Shown here one piece after another: positions 16,220 to 24,700 of a DNA stretch of 64,000 nt (the first letter of the stretch is position 1; each line of letters begins with the position of its first letter). The notes below the pieces were generated by a model. The model made no database searches. It was not told the origin of the DNA and saw only the letters and a program-made list of their open reading frames with translations. This DNA is from Candidatus Sulfopaludibacter sp. SbA3 (GTDB lineage Bacteria; Acidobacteriota; Terriglobia; 20CM-2-55-15). A program made the position numbers and the translations under genes. The stretch covers positions 1 to 64,000 of the forward strand of contig CAMBFR010000005.1 of the NCBI GenBank assembly GCA_945865815.1, in the 5' to 3' direction.

Positions 16220-17050
16220 ATGATCAGACAACTTGCATTCGCAGCCTTGCTCTTGCTGATTGGCCGAACACAGGCTATCGCGCAGGAAGGCGGCATACAG
16301 TGGTACAACGACCTCAAGAAGGCTACCGCGGCCGCACAGCGATCGAACCTGCCCATGTTCGTGGATTTCTGGGCCGACTGGTGCGCCGCCTGCAGGGTCA
16401 TGGACAAGGACGTCTACCCGGATCCCAAAGTGATCGGAGCGTTCGAACGCAAGATCATCGGCGTCCGCATTCACTTCGATATTCAGCAGGAACTGGCGCG
16501 CAAGTACGATGTTCAGGCGCTGCCCTACCTCGTCTTCACGAACTCCAACGGCACGCCCTTGCTCGCCTATCGAGGTCTTATGGAATCCGAGGACCTCATC
16601 AAAGTGGTGGACGCCATGCCTCCTCTTAATGAAATCAACCGCCTCGACCGGGTGCTTCAAAAGAACAAGAAGCACTTCGAGTCGCTGGAAGCCATGGCCA
16701 GCCAGCTCCGCGCGATGGGTTTCTTCCAGACAAGCAGTCAGTACTACGATCGGGCGATCAAGACGTCGGAGGCGAAGAAGAATCCGGCCAGGCGGGAAGC
16801 CATGCTGATGGCAATGGGAACCAACTACCTCGAACTGCAGGCCGGCGAAGAAGCCGCTTCGGTCTTCGAGCGCATGCTGAAAGAGTTTCCAGAAAGCCCA
16901 AGCCGCACGGCCATGCTGCTGGCGGCGGCACAGGGCCACCACCTCAGCGGCAACGACGCGAAAACCCAACAGCTCTTGAAATCCATTATCACAGAACAGC
17001 CCAACAGCGAGGCGGCGCGCACAGCCCAGGAATTGCTCGACTCCCGGTAG
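16220..17050 (+). CDS. Exported thioredoxin-fold protein with C-terminal TPR repeats
   Basis: 276 aa with a signal peptide (cleavage near AIA-QEG). The active site W54-C-A-A-C58 is in FVDFWADWCAACRVMD, resembling the DsbD C-terminal and thioredoxin_7 group. The cis-Pro loop is ALPYLVF. Residues ~145-276 are helical with TPR-like repeats (YDRAIKTSE, YLELQAGEEAASVFERML). It probably reduces or isomerises disulfides of exported partners. Its position 22 nt after the receptor gene suggests it serves the proteins of this cluster, several of which contain paired cysteines (inference). A good GGGAG site precedes the start. Confidence 0.85.
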   Translation: MIRQLAFAALLLLIGRTQAIAQEGGIQWYNDLKKATAAAQRSNLPMFVDFWADWCAACRVMDKDVYPDPKVIGAFERKIIGVRIHFDIQQELARKYDVQALPYLVFTNSNGTPLLAYRGLMESEDLIKVVDAMPPLNEINRLDRVLQKNKKHFESLEAMASQLRAMGFFQTSSQYYDRAIKTSEAKKNPARREAMLMAMGTNYLELQAGEEAASVFERMLKEFPESPSRTAMLLAAAQGHHLSGNDAKTQQLLKSIITEQPNSEAARTAQELLDSR

Positions 17051-17097
17051 CGGTCTAATTTGGCCGAACGTCGCAGCCATCAAGAAAGAGGAGAAAA

Positions 17098-17538
17098 ATG
17101 AAAACAACTACATTGCGAACGGTACTGTTGATTGTAATCGTGGGTCTGGCGAGCGGAATCGTATACGGACAGGCAGGACATACCGCCCAGGATCACGCCC
17201 AGCATCAGGCCACCCCGGCGGCTGCGCCGAAGACGGCAGCCGTGACTCCCCTGGTGGATAACGATGTGTTTTGCCCGACGATGACCACAGGCCAGTTATG
17301 CTCCCACGGAACCACGAGCGTCTTTGGCCTCACCGGCGCCAAAGGAGAGCAGTGGCTCGCAGCGGCCCGCAAGTACAACAAGGCCGTGGAAGCCGCTACG
17401 AAACAACTCATGACGGAAGCTGGAGTCGTCCTCGATGAGAAGCAGATGGCCGCGCTGAAGAGCTGGTTCTCCGACGAGTTCAACACCGAAGTGAACAAGC
17501 TCCTGCACAGCAAGGGCCTGGCAACGGTAAAGAAGTAA
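17098..17538 (+). CDS. Exported small protein, unknown function
   Basis: 146 aa with a signal peptide (cleavage near VYG-QAG) and AAGAGGAG ribosome binding site. The mature N-terminus is histidine-rich (GHTAQDHAQHQA), then an Ala/Pro linker, then two cysteines (VFCPTM, QLCSHG) and a helical C-terminus. I recognise no named family. It closes the cluster that starts at 12738, 48 nt after the thioredoxin gene. The His-rich head could bind metal, and the two cysteines are a possible thioredoxin substrate; both are guesses. The composite repeat R2 begins 12 nt after its stop. Confidence 0.7.
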   Translation: MKTTTLRTVLLIVIVGLASGIVYGQAGHTAQDHAQHQATPAAAPKTAAVTPLVDNDVFCPTMTTGQLCSHGTTSVFGLTGAKGEQWLAAARKYNKAVEAATKQLMTEAGVVLDEKQMAALKSWFSDEFNTEVNKLLHSKGLATVKK

Positions 17539-17550
17539 GGCAGGCTGTCT

Positions 17551-17945
17551 CTGTACGCGGGGCTTGAACCCCGCGCGCCTGGAGTTTGTACATCAGCATC
17601 TACGTCTTCAACTTCACGCTTCGCATTACAGGTATGTCGTGAGTCCGAACCCCCCTCCTGTTTTAGGAGGGGTGGCTGCGCCACCAGAGGAATGGTCCCG
17701 TTCCTTATTGGCGCAGACGGGGTGGTATGGAATGACGCGAAGCCACGTTATGGATGCTCGCGTAGCGCTCATTCAAATCGGTGCGCTGCGCGAATGTCTA
17801 TAGGGTGGCTTCGCGGCGTGTACACCACCCCGCCGTTCGCTGAAAAACGCGAACGGCGCCCCTCCTAATCCAGGAGGGGAGTTTTTGCGCACTCCCCGAA
17901 AAATGTCCAAACTTCAGTGGCGCGGGGCCTGGGCCCCGCGTACAG
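17551..17945 (+). repeat. Composite palindromic repeat R2 with 13-bp terminal inverted repeats
   Basis: Fills the 17539-17971 gap between convergent genes. The core (17650-17881) is nearly identical to R1, with shared flanks on both sides. It is bracketed by CTGTACGCGGGGC at 17551-17563 and its exact reverse complement at 17933-17945; each is part of a GGGGC-type palindrome. A hairpin followed by TTTTT at 17861-17886 could terminate the rightward operon. This is the most complete-looking copy. Confidence 0.9.
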
Positions 17946-17971
17946 CTTTTCTACTAACGACGCGTTTCTTC

Positions 17972-20092
17972 TTATCTCGAATCCGGAAGAGCGAATACAT
18001 ATAGCGCACTGCCGGTGGACGGGTGCCGAATCTCCGGGGCGATCAATGACGGCACGGCCCGCGGGCTTCCGCCGCCCAATCCTGTTGTCACCGCGATGTA
18101 CTGCTTTCCGCCGATACTGAACGTCAGCGGGAAACCCTGCACCGATGTTCCGAGTCTCATTTGCCAGAGCACCCGGCCCGTGTTTACATCGACGGCTTTG
18201 AAACTACGGTCCAGGTCGCCAACGAAGGCCAGTCCTCCGGCCGTCGAGAGCACCGACGTCAGGAACGGCGCGCGCTGCTCGAGCGACCACACTTCCCTCA
18301 TCGTATTCACATCATATGCGGCAAGCTTGCCGATGTTACCGTTGGTTCCGGGCATTTCGAAAAAACGCCGGTCGGCGGCGGTGCCGCCCGAGCCTTCCTT
18401 GAACTCGACCACGCGGCCGCGTATTTCAAGGCAACTCTGGCTGAGCGGAATGATGAGCCGGTTTGTGCCGGCGTGATGGCTCATGGCCTGCCAGTTGTGT
18501 CCGCCTTCGGTGCTGGGACAGCCTTGAATCCATTGTCCGGTCTCCTGCTCGGCAATGTCCTGGCGGTAATGCGGCCTGCCGGTCACCGGATCGATCCGGT
18601 CGTAGACATTCTGGAAAAGCGTCTCTTTGTGGCCCAGATACTTGCCGGTCTTCCGATCCAGCTTCCAGAGGATTCCCGGCTTGCCCACCGTAAACACGAG
18701 GCTCTGGCCGCCGGCATCCACGAGAACACGCTCGAAGACTTCGTCGAGATCCAGCGCTTCGCCGGGGGCGTGCTGGAAGTGCCACGCAAGCTTTCCGTCG
18801 TCGGGATTGAGCGCGAGCGTCGCGCTCGTATAGAGAACGTCGTCGAAAACCGTATTTCCACGGCTTGCCGGCACCCACGGTTTGGCCTGCGCGACTCCCC
18901 AGTACGTCAGGTTGAGATCGGGATCGTAGCTGCCGGTGATCCACGTTTCACCGCCCGCGCGTAACAGGTTCGGAAGCGGTCCCCACGTGTCGCCGCCCGT
19001 CTCGCCTACGCGCGGCACAGTGTTGAATTTCCAGAGTTGTCTGCCGGTTGCCGCATCGTATGCGCTGATGAAGCACTTCTCTTCCCTGAACTGGCCGCAT
19101 CCGCCGAGGCCTTCGAGAACCTTGCCGCGCACGACGATCGGCCCGCTGGAGTTGGTGCGATCTTTTGTGATCTCTGTTTCCCAGACAACCTTGCCGGTTC
19201 GCGCGTCGAGCGCGACCATGCGCGCATCGGTAGTGGCGACGAAAAGCTTGTCCTCATAAATGGCCAGGCCTCGCATCGGCCCGCTGGGATCGGGACCCAG
19301 GCGGTTTTCCCAGATCAGTTCGCCGGTGCGGCCATCGAGCGCCTGCACAACGTTGCCTGCGCTGTTCAGGTAGATGATCCCGTTGTGAGCAATCGGCGCG
19401 GGCTGATTCGACCCGCCTTCGTTCATCGCCCACACCCAGGCGAGTTGCAGGCCCTGCACGTTCTGACGCGTGATCTGAGTAAGCGGACTGTAATTGGAGG
19501 CTCGATAATCGCGCCGAATCATCAGCCAGTCGTTTGGATCGGGATTCCGCAGCATGGCATCCGTTACGGGCACGTAATTTCGGACTTCTCCAGTCACGGT
19601 GAGACCGGTGGGCCGCGTCTGCGCCGCTGCGGCCGCCGGAGCGGGCGCGGCAGGTTGTCCGGCAGCCTGCGCGGCGGCTGGCCGGCCCGTTGCAGTGGTA
19701 TTGATTAGAACCTGCGTGGCCGCGGCCAGGGGCTGGTTGCCGGCGGGAGCGCCATTTGCCTCGAGGATGAAGGCAACAATGTTGACGTACGTCTCCGCAC
19801 TAAGGCTCCCCGCATTGCCCGGGGGCATCGTCGTCTGGAGATACGTAAAGAGATCGCGGGTGCCCAGAACGCCCCAGGAATTTATGAACGTCGATCCAGC
19901 CAACTGTGGCGCTTCGTTCTGGCCGGCGAGATTGGCCAGATGACAGCTTGAACAGTTTGTCTGGTAGGCCGCGCGGCCGGCTGCGGACTGCTGGGATGTA
20001 TAAACCGGAACAGACTGGGCTTGCGCACCGGCGGCGCCGCACAGAGCTATGACCGTTAGCGCCAGCACAACAGGTTTTCTCAAATAGAGCAT
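17972..20092 (-). CDS. PQQ-dependent (quinoprotein) dehydrogenase with N-terminal cytochrome c domain
   Basis: 706 aa with a signal peptide ending near AQA-QSV. The cytochrome c domain comes first: haem site CSSCH at about residues 47-51 and axial Met in TTMPPGNAG. An Ala/Pro-rich linker (~140-170) leads to an eight-bladed propeller: [16 protein letters not shown], repeated W-docking motifs such as [18 protein letters not shown], and the active-site strand [15 protein letters not shown]. Quinohaemoprotein alcohol dehydrogenases normally carry the cytochrome at the C-terminus, so the order here is swapped. The adjacent Cys-Cys of classical members is replaced by CGQFREEKC. It oxidises alcohols, aldehydes or sugars in the periplasm; no PQQ genes lie nearby. 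Confidence 0.88.
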   Translation of the reverse strand: MLYLRKPVVLALTVIALCGAAGAQAQSVPVYTSQQSAAGRAAYQTNCSSCHLANLAGQNEAPQLAGSTFINSWGVLGTRDLFTYLQTTMPPGNAGSLSAETYVNIVAFILEANGAPAGNQPLAAATQVLINTTATGRPAAAQAAGQPAAPAPAAAAAQTRPTGLTVTGEVRNYVPVTDAMLRNPDPNDWLMIRRDYRASNYSPLTQITRQNVQGLQLAWVWAMNEGGSNQPAPIAHNGIIYLNSAGNVVQALDGRTGELIWENRLGPDPSGPMRGLAIYEDKLFVATTDARMVALDARTGKVVWETEITKDRTNSSGPIVVRGKVLEGLGGCGQFREEKCFISAYDAATGRQLWKFNTVPRVGETGGDTWGPLPNLLRAGGETWITGSYDPDLNLTYWGVAQAKPWVPASRGNTVFDDVLYTSATLALNPDDGKLAWHFQHAPGEALDLDEVFERVLVDAGGQSLVFTVGKPGILWKLDRKTGKYLGHKETLFQNVYDRIDPVTGRPHYRQDIAEQETGQWIQGCPSTEGGHNWQAMSHHAGTNRLIIPLSQSCLEIRGRVVEFKEGSGGTAADRRFFEMPGTNGNIGKLAAYDVNTMREVWSLEQRAPFLTSVLSTAGGLAFVGDLDRSFKAVDVNTGRVLWQMRLGTSVQGFPLTFSIGGKQYIAVTTGLGGGSPRAVPSLIAPEIRHPSTGSALYVFALPDSR

Positions 20093-20128
20093 AATCGCAT
20101 CCTCCGGGTCGACGCGTGCCAGCGCGGG

Positions 20129-20569
20129 CTAGCGCGATATCCAACCCCATAGATTTCCTTCGGAAGTTTTCTCGCTATCGATCTGAATATAGAGACGGCC
20201 CGCCCTCAGGCTTTCGACCTGCTCCGGCGTCAAATCGAACGAACCGCTGATGCTGCCGCTAGTCCCCTTCGTCACCATCAGATCGAACACAGAAGGACCG
20301 CGGACGCCCTTCGCGACTCCGCGGTGAACGCGGCCCACGGTTGCCGGCGTCTGGAGACCCTCAAAGGTTCCCGTGACCGAAAGCCTTCTCCCGGCCAGTA
20401 CGGCCGAGACGGAACCCATTCCCGCAACGCTGGCGCGCTCCACGGCGCTGATCGGCGCCCAGGACAGCCGCGCCTTGAACGGCTCCGGGGTTTGCGCCGT
20501 TACAGGGCCTGCCAGCCAGATGATGGCTGCCCCGATTACTGCCGCCATTGCAATTCGCTTAAATGCCAT
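20129..20569 (-). CDS. Exported CHRD-domain protein
   Basis: 146 aa. I chose the ATG at 20569 because GGAGGT precedes it and it begins a normal signal peptide (MAFKRIAMAAVIGAAIIWLA, cleavage near VTA-QTP). The mature part matches the CHRD fold: LSVTGTFEGLQTPAT, then VHRGVAKGVRGP, then GSISGSFDLTPEQVESL and LYIQIDSEKTSEGNLWGWI. CHRD domains occur in bacterial exported proteins of unknown function and in metazoan chordin. It lies 36 nt upstream of the PQQ dehydrogenase gene on the same strand, so the two may be an exported-protein operon. Confidence 0.82.
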   Translation of the reverse strand: MAFKRIAMAAVIGAAIIWLAGPVTAQTPEPFKARLSWAPISAVERASVAGMGSVSAVLAGRRLSVTGTFEGLQTPATVGRVHRGVAKGVRGPSVFDLMVTKGTSGSISGSFDLTPEQVESLRAGRLYIQIDSEKTSEGNLWGWISR

Positions 20570-20625
20570 CGTGACCTCCGGTCGAACGCACGTGTCATCA
20601 GGAAAAACTGAATTTGATCGGCGCA

Positions 20626-21021
20626 TTATAGCGCAGTTAGCAGTTCCGGATTCTCGAAGACGTTGCCAATGACTTGCATGAGTTCTCGAACCGCAGGCAT
20701 ATGGAAGCCGATCGATGCCTCACCCCTCCGATTATTCCACTCAATGACGATTCGCTTCTTCGCGGCGGTGACTGGATCCTGCGACTCGTATTCCACAACA
20801 TCCCCTTCAAAGATCGGAGTCCCGTTCTTGTCCTCAATCCCGGTGAACTGCATGATCTCGAGATCCTTGTTGGGCACGGTCAGAGTAGTGGGCTCTTCCA
20901 CATCTTTGAACTTTCCACTGAGGGTCACATTGATGCCCTTCGGGCCGAATTTCGCTTTCAGGTAGTTGTGCATCGTCGCCGTCGGCGTGTGCCAGACTCT
21001 GAAGTTGATTGCTCTGCTCAT
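20626..21021 (-). CDS. YopX-family protein
   Basis: 131 aa. The family hallmark is LEIMQFTGIEDKNGTPIFEGDVVEY, and IGFHMPAVRELMQVIGNVFENPELL is the usual C-terminus. YopX proteins are mostly encoded by phages and prophages (for example SPbeta) and by mobile regions; no biochemical role is established. It stands between the CHRD protein gene and the HicBA pair on the same strand, with no other phage genes in sight. It is probably a domesticated or stranded accessory gene. Confidence 0.85.
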   Translation of the reverse strand: MSRAINFRVWHTPTATMHNYLKAKFGPKGINVTLSGKFKDVEEPTTLTVPNKDLEIMQFTGIEDKNGTPIFEGDVVEYESQDPVTAAKKRIVIEWNNRRGEASIGFHMPAVRELMQVIGNVFENPELLTAL

Positions 21022-21085
21022 ACGTTCACCCTAGGGTAAAGCGGCCCAATGGGCCAAATGACGTTTATCTCGACGGTGTCCCGCT

Positions 21086-21319
21086 CTATTTCAACAGGTG
21101 GAGAAAGTCCGCAACGGAGATTCCAGCTTGTCGAAGAATGCTTTTGAGAGTTCCTGCCGGCAGGTCCTTGTTGTGAACCGGTATGGTGACTTTGCGACTG
21201 GAATCTGTTCGATGAAAGAGGCGAGCGTGACTTCCGGTCTGGTGGTCAATGTAAAAGCCAGCTCGCTGCAAAGCCTGAAGACATTCTCTGGCTTTCACCA
21301 CAGGTAAAGCTGGGGACAT
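21086..21319 (-). CDS. hicA: HicA-type mRNA interferase toxin
   Basis: 77 aa, the normal size for HicA. The dsRBD-like fold is visible: VKARECLQALQRAGFYIDHQTGSHARLFHR with the catalytic His in GSHARL, then KVTIPVHNKDLPAGTLKSILRQAGIS. HicA toxins cleave mRNA and are neutralised by HicB. It starts 6 nt after the hicB stop, so the order is antitoxin first and toxin second, the reverse of E. coli hicAB but common elsewhere. Confidence 0.92.
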   Translation of the reverse strand: MSPALPVVKARECLQALQRAGFYIDHQTGSHARLFHRTDSSRKVTIPVHNKDLPAGTLKSILRQAGISVADFLHLLK

Positions 21320-21325
21320 TCGCGG

Positions 21326-21550
21326 CTACACGGTTACGGCGATCCGCTCCTGTGCAGGCTCGGCATCCGCTGGAATCGATTCGCCGTTCTTAATTGCGCT
21401 TTCCAAAAAACACCGAATTGCTTCTTCGGCAGCCGCTCGCGCTTCCTGCATTGTTTCCCCAAACGTGCAAATCTCCGGAATGGCAGGGACAATTACGTTA
21501 AAGCCGCCATCCTGCGGTTCAAAAAACACCGTATATTGATACTTATTCAA
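21326..21550 (-). CDS. hicB: HicB-type antitoxin, TTG start
   Basis: 74 aa when started at the TTG at 21550, which has GGAGG about four nt upstream and gives the standard HicB N-terminus (NKYQYTVFFEPQDGGFNVIVP). Upstream ATG codons would add a non-homologous tail overlapping rsmH. The degenerate RNase-H-like fold continues EICTFGETMQEARAAAEEAI. No separate DNA-binding C-terminal domain is present, so this is the short HicB type; autoregulation may depend on another protein or be absent. Its promoter would overlap the end of rsmH. Confidence 0.88.
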   Translation of the reverse strand: MNKYQYTVFFEPQDGGFNVIVPAIPEICTFGETMQEARAAAEEAIRCFLESAIKNGESIPADAEPAQERIAVTV

Positions 21551-21593
21551 CTTTCCTCCACAAGTCCTTGAAACTTCGTCAATTATACAGCCT

Positions 21594-22595
21594 TTAACTG
21601 ACTCGTCGAGCCCATCGGAGCTTGGCGCTCTTCGAGCGAGGATTGGCCCGAACCTCATCCGGCGCCGGACGCAGAGGCTCGCGGGCGATTTCCGCATAGG
21701 TGCCGTCGCGCTCACCGGACTGGAATGCCTTCTTTACGCGGCGATCTTCTCCCGAATGAAACGTAATGATGGCGACACGGCCGCCCGGCTTCGAACATAG
21801 CGGAAGACTGCGCAGCAAGGCCTCGAGGGCGCCGAACTCGTCGTTTACCGCGATCCGGAGCGCCTGGAAAACGCGTCGCACCGAATCGTCGTCACGGCCT
21901 GTCCTGTGGATGATCGAGGTCAGGTCGGTCGTCGTTGCTATTCGTGCCTGCAGGATCGCCCGGGCGAGCGGCTCGGCATTCGGTTCATCTGAGTTCTCCA
22001 TCAATAGCGTGGCAAGTTTGTCCGGATCGAGACTCGCGAGAAGAGCGCTCGCGGGTTGGCCACGCCGGGGATTCATCCGCAAATCGAGCGGCCCATCGTA
22101 TTTGAAAGTGAACCCGCGCGCCGGATTGTCGACCTGCATTGATGAAAGGCCGAGGTCCGCGAGAATCAGGTCGGCAGGACTCGGAAGAACCTTGGCAAGG
22201 CCCGCATAGTTCATTCGATGAGCCGTGAAACTTTCCGGACCAAACCCCAGTTGCCGAAGGCGCGCCTCCGCTTTGGGAAGTTCGATGGGATCGATATCGA
22301 GACCGATCAGGTGTCCGCCCGGCTGGATCGCCGCGAGAAGCGCCTGGGCATGGCCGCCGTAGCCGAGAGTGCAATCGACGGCAAGGTCACCGGCCCTGGG
22401 AGCGAGTACCTCGAGGATTTCGCGAACCATGATGGGACGATGCGTACCGGCCGGCGTCTTTCCGCTCGCGAGCACCTTTGCGATGTCCTCGGCATATTGC
22501 TCCGGAGCATGCTCCTTGTATTTGTCGGCGAAGTGACGCGGATTCCTGCCGCTGTAGCGTGGACGCCGCTTTGGTTTATCGGGAGGTTCGGACAT
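21594..22595 (-). CDS. rsmH: 16S rRNA (cytosine1402-N4)-methyltransferase RsmH
   Basis: 333 aa from the ATG at 22595, which overlaps the dedA stop as TAATG and so is probably reached by reinitiation. Residues ~1-45 are a basic extension (KPKRRPRYSGRNPRHFADKY), longer than usual. Then HRPIMVREILEVL, VDCTLGYGGHAQALL (SAM site), GLDIDP, LILADLGLSSMQVDNPARGF, and VAIITFHSGEDRRVKKAF. RsmH methylates N4 of C1402 in the ribosomal P site. The gene normally sits in the dcw cell-division cluster; here there are no dcw genes, so it is either a relocated rsmH or a second, paralogous copy. Confidence 0.88.
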   Translation of the reverse strand: MSEPPDKPKRRPRYSGRNPRHFADKYKEHAPEQYAEDIAKVLASGKTPAGTHRPIMVREILEVLAPRAGDLAVDCTLGYGGHAQALLAAIQPGGHLIGLDIDPIELPKAEARLRQLGFGPESFTAHRMNYAGLAKVLPSPADLILADLGLSSMQVDNPARGFTFKYDGPLDLRMNPRRGQPASALLASLDPDKLATLLMENSDEPNAEPLARAILQARIATTTDLTSIIHRTGRDDDSVRRVFQALRIAVNDEFGALEALLRSLPLCSKPGGRVAIITFHSGEDRRVKKAFQSGERDGTYAEIAREPLRPAPDEVRANPRSKSAKLRWARRVS

Positions 22596-23119
22596 TAACC
22601 AGTTAGAGACAAATACCCATTTACCACGAGCAGGACAACGATACTCCAAAGAATGACCCACGTCGCGCAGGCAAACAAGTCGCCATATGCAAATGCCCGG
22701 TACTTCATCCCGAAAACGGCGGCAAGAAACGGTGCGAGCGACCGTGTCGGACCAAAGAATCTTCCGGCTGTAAGGCTCAAAGCGCCGTGCTTCGCCAGCC
22801 AGTGCTCCATCTTTGCCCGCAGGTCAGGTCTCTTCCTGAGAGGCCACCAGGAAAAAGGCCGGTTGCCCAGGCTCTTGCCGATCCAATAACCCGTATGATC
22901 ACCCAGGGAGGCGCCGAGCAGAGCGTAGAAGACAAGTTCCGGGAACGACACAGCTTCCTGCGAAAGGAAGTACACCGCAACTGTGAATAGCAGGGCGCCG
23001 TTCACGAAGAAACCGACTACGATTATCCCATCCACAAATCCTGCAAGGACAATCGCGAGGGGAGCCAGAGTCCCCCAACTGCGAAGAAGCGTAGCGAGAA
23101 ACTCGGATAAATCGCCCAT
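22595..23119 (-). CDS. DedA-family membrane protein
   Basis: 174 aa with about five hydrophobic segments. Conserved DedA features are seen: ALLGASLGDHTGYWIGKSLG, and the re-entrant-loop residues GRFFGPTRSLAPFLAAVFGMKYRAF with F/Y-x-R-hydrophobic-R-type charge pattern (here GPTRS). Family members are lipid scramblases or transporters, including undecaprenyl-phosphate flippases. The stop codon overlaps the rsmH start, so the two form a coupled pair. Confidence 0.86.
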   Translation of the reverse strand: MGDLSEFLATLLRSWGTLAPLAIVLAGFVDGIIVVGFFVNGALLFTVAVYFLSQEAVSFPELVFYALLGASLGDHTGYWIGKSLGNRPFSWWPLRKRPDLRAKMEHWLAKHGALSLTAGRFFGPTRSLAPFLAAVFGMKYRAFAYGDLFACATWVILWSIVVLLVVNGYLSLTG

Positions 23120-23172
23120 GTTATTTCACAAGAGAACCGGCGAAATGCCGGGCCGGGCGATTTGATTCGAAA

Positions 23173-23245
23173 TGGGACCAACAGGGCTCGAACCTGTGAC
23201 CTCCTGCGTGTGAAGCAGGCGCTCTTCCAACTGAGCTATGATCCC
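23173..23245 (-). tRNA. tRNA-Val (anticodon CAC)
   Basis: 73 nt on the minus strand. The acceptor stem GGGATCA pairs with TGGTCCC (one G-T pair), the discriminator is A, and CCA is not encoded. The D arm contains AGCTCAGTTGG. The anticodon arm is CCTGC-TTCACAC-GCAGG, so the anticodon is CAC (reads GUG). The T arm holds the standard GGTTCGAGCCC block. Confidence 0.95.
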
Positions 23246-23317
23246 GCAGACGGTCGAGTTTCGTTCAAGTCGGCCAGACATGTCAACCGCGCCAGGCGAG
23301 ACCGGCGAGATCAAACT

Positions 23318-23587
23318 TCAGATTCCCATGTCGCCGAGCGACTTGATCACACGGCCCATCACTGCTGTCAGGGCCGGATGAGAAACCTCGAAGCGCTCCA
23401 CGGCATCCTCAAGGCGGGTCACGACGGAATCGGAACCGGGCGCGGGAGCCTTGCCCGAGTTCGCGAGCAACGATTCAATATCCTGGCGCAGATGTTCGAC
23501 AATCGGCCGATCGGCCTCGCTGACCGAATCCACGTGTTGAAGCTGCTTCTGCAACTCCTCAAGAACCTCAATCGTCCGTTTGTCCAT
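23318..23587 (-). CDS. DUF4404 family protein
   Basis: 89 aa, all-helical, cytoplasmic. The pattern of an N-terminal amphipathic helix (VLEELQKQLQHVDSVSEADRP), a variable middle and the C-terminal RFEVSHPALTAVMGRVIKSL with final GI matches DUF4404, a small family of unknown function. GAGGT precedes the start codon. It is a single gene between tRNA-Val and the divergent moxR operon. Function cannot be inferred from context. Confidence 0.75.
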   Translation of the reverse strand: MDKRTIEVLEELQKQLQHVDSVSEADRPIVEHLRQDIESLLANSGKAPAPGSDSVVTRLEDAVERFEVSHPALTAVMGRVIKSLGDMGI

Positions 23588-23718
23588 GCACTACCTCAGA
23601 CAAGAACAATAACCGATTACGGTATTCAAATCACAGGCCCCGGCAAAAGAGTCGTGTGGTCTACCTGTGAGCACGGGAACCCCAGGCAAAAACGGCTTCC
23701 AATTTTGACTCAGCCCTC

Positions 23719-23727
23719 ATGCTAGAA
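23719..23727 (+). promoter_or_regulatory. Putative extended -10 promoter (TGCTAGAAT)
   Basis: A TGn-TAGAAT extended -10 lies 13 nt before the moxR ATG. A TTGACT box is present at 23704 but only 12 nt away, so it is unlikely to act as the -35. The predicted leader is only a few nucleotides. Confidence 0.4.
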
Positions 23728-23740
23728 TCGCCGGGTACCC

Positions 23741-24688
23741 ATGAAAACCGCAGAAACAGCCACGCACGACAAGATTGGAGCGCTTCGGCAGGCGATCGGC
23801 CAGACCATCAAGGGTAAGCAGGAAACGATCGAGCTTGCGATTGTGGCGCTGCTGGCCGAGGGCCATCTCCTGATCGAGGACGTGCCGGGTGTCGGTAAAA
23901 CCACGCTGGGACACGCTTTGGCGCGGTCCCTGGATTGCCGGTTCCACCGCATTCAGTTCACGAGCGACCTGCTGCCATCCGATGTTCTCGGGGTTTCGGT
24001 CTACAACCCGAAGATGAATGAGTTCGAGTTCAAGCACGGACCGATCTTCGCCAACATCATCCTGGCCGACGAGATCAACCGCACCACTCCCAAGACACAG
24101 AGCGCGCTGCTGGAAGCAATGAACGAAAACCAGGTGACGATCGAGAACGCCACCTATTCGCTTCCCCGCCCTTTCATGGTCCTGGCGACACAGAACCCGG
24201 TGGAGCACCACGGCACCTATCCGTTGCCGGAGTCCCAACTCGATCGGTTCCTGATGCGGATCGAAATGGGTTATCCGGATCCGGCCGCGGAAAGAGACAT
24301 CCTGAAGCGGCACACCAACGGACACAGCCACCATACCTTCCAGCCCGTGCTGACGCCGGCCGAGGTCGTGTCCCTGCAGGATGAAAGCCGCATGATTCAC
24401 ATTTCCGAAGAAATAGTGGATTACATCATCCGATTGGTGAACACCACGCGCAATCATCCGGAAATCGAACTGGGCATCAGCCCGCGTGGAAGCGTCGCCC
24501 TGTTCCGGGCCACGCAGTCATTTGCGCTGCTCCATGGCCGAAGCTTCGTTATTCCCGACGACATCAAGCACCTCGCGCAGCCCGTGTTCGCACATCGCCT
24601 TGTCCTGAAGCGCACCGGAGCCCGGGCGCGAATGGATTCCCGGTCGGTCCTCAAGGACATTCTCGAACTAGTATCCGTACCGGCCTGA
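23741..24688 (+). CDS. MoxR-family AAA+ ATPase (copy 2)
   Basis: 315 aa. Walker A is DVPGVGKTTLGHAL, Walker B IILADEINRTTPKTQSALLEAM, sensor-1 region ATQNPVEHHGTYPLPESQLDRFL, and the lid helix GISPRGSVALFRATQSFALL. It heads a three-gene operon with DUF58 (12 nt gap) and a transglutaminase protein. This is the widespread MoxR-DUF58-TgpA arrangement, in which the ATPase is thought to act as a chaperone for the other products at the membrane. A weak extended -10 precedes it. Confidence 0.94.
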   Translation: MKTAETATHDKIGALRQAIGQTIKGKQETIELAIVALLAEGHLLIEDVPGVGKTTLGHALARSLDCRFHRIQFTSDLLPSDVLGVSVYNPKMNEFEFKHGPIFANIILADEINRTTPKTQSALLEAMNENQVTIENATYSLPRPFMVLATQNPVEHHGTYPLPESQLDRFLMRIEMGYPDPAAERDILKRHTNGHSHHTFQPVLTPAEVVSLQDESRMIHISEEIVDYIIRLVNTTRNHPEIELGISPRGSVALFRATQSFALLHGRSFVIPDDIKHLAQPVFAHRLVLKRTGARARMDSRSVLKDILELVSVPA

Positions 24689-24700
24689 GGCGGAGGCGCA

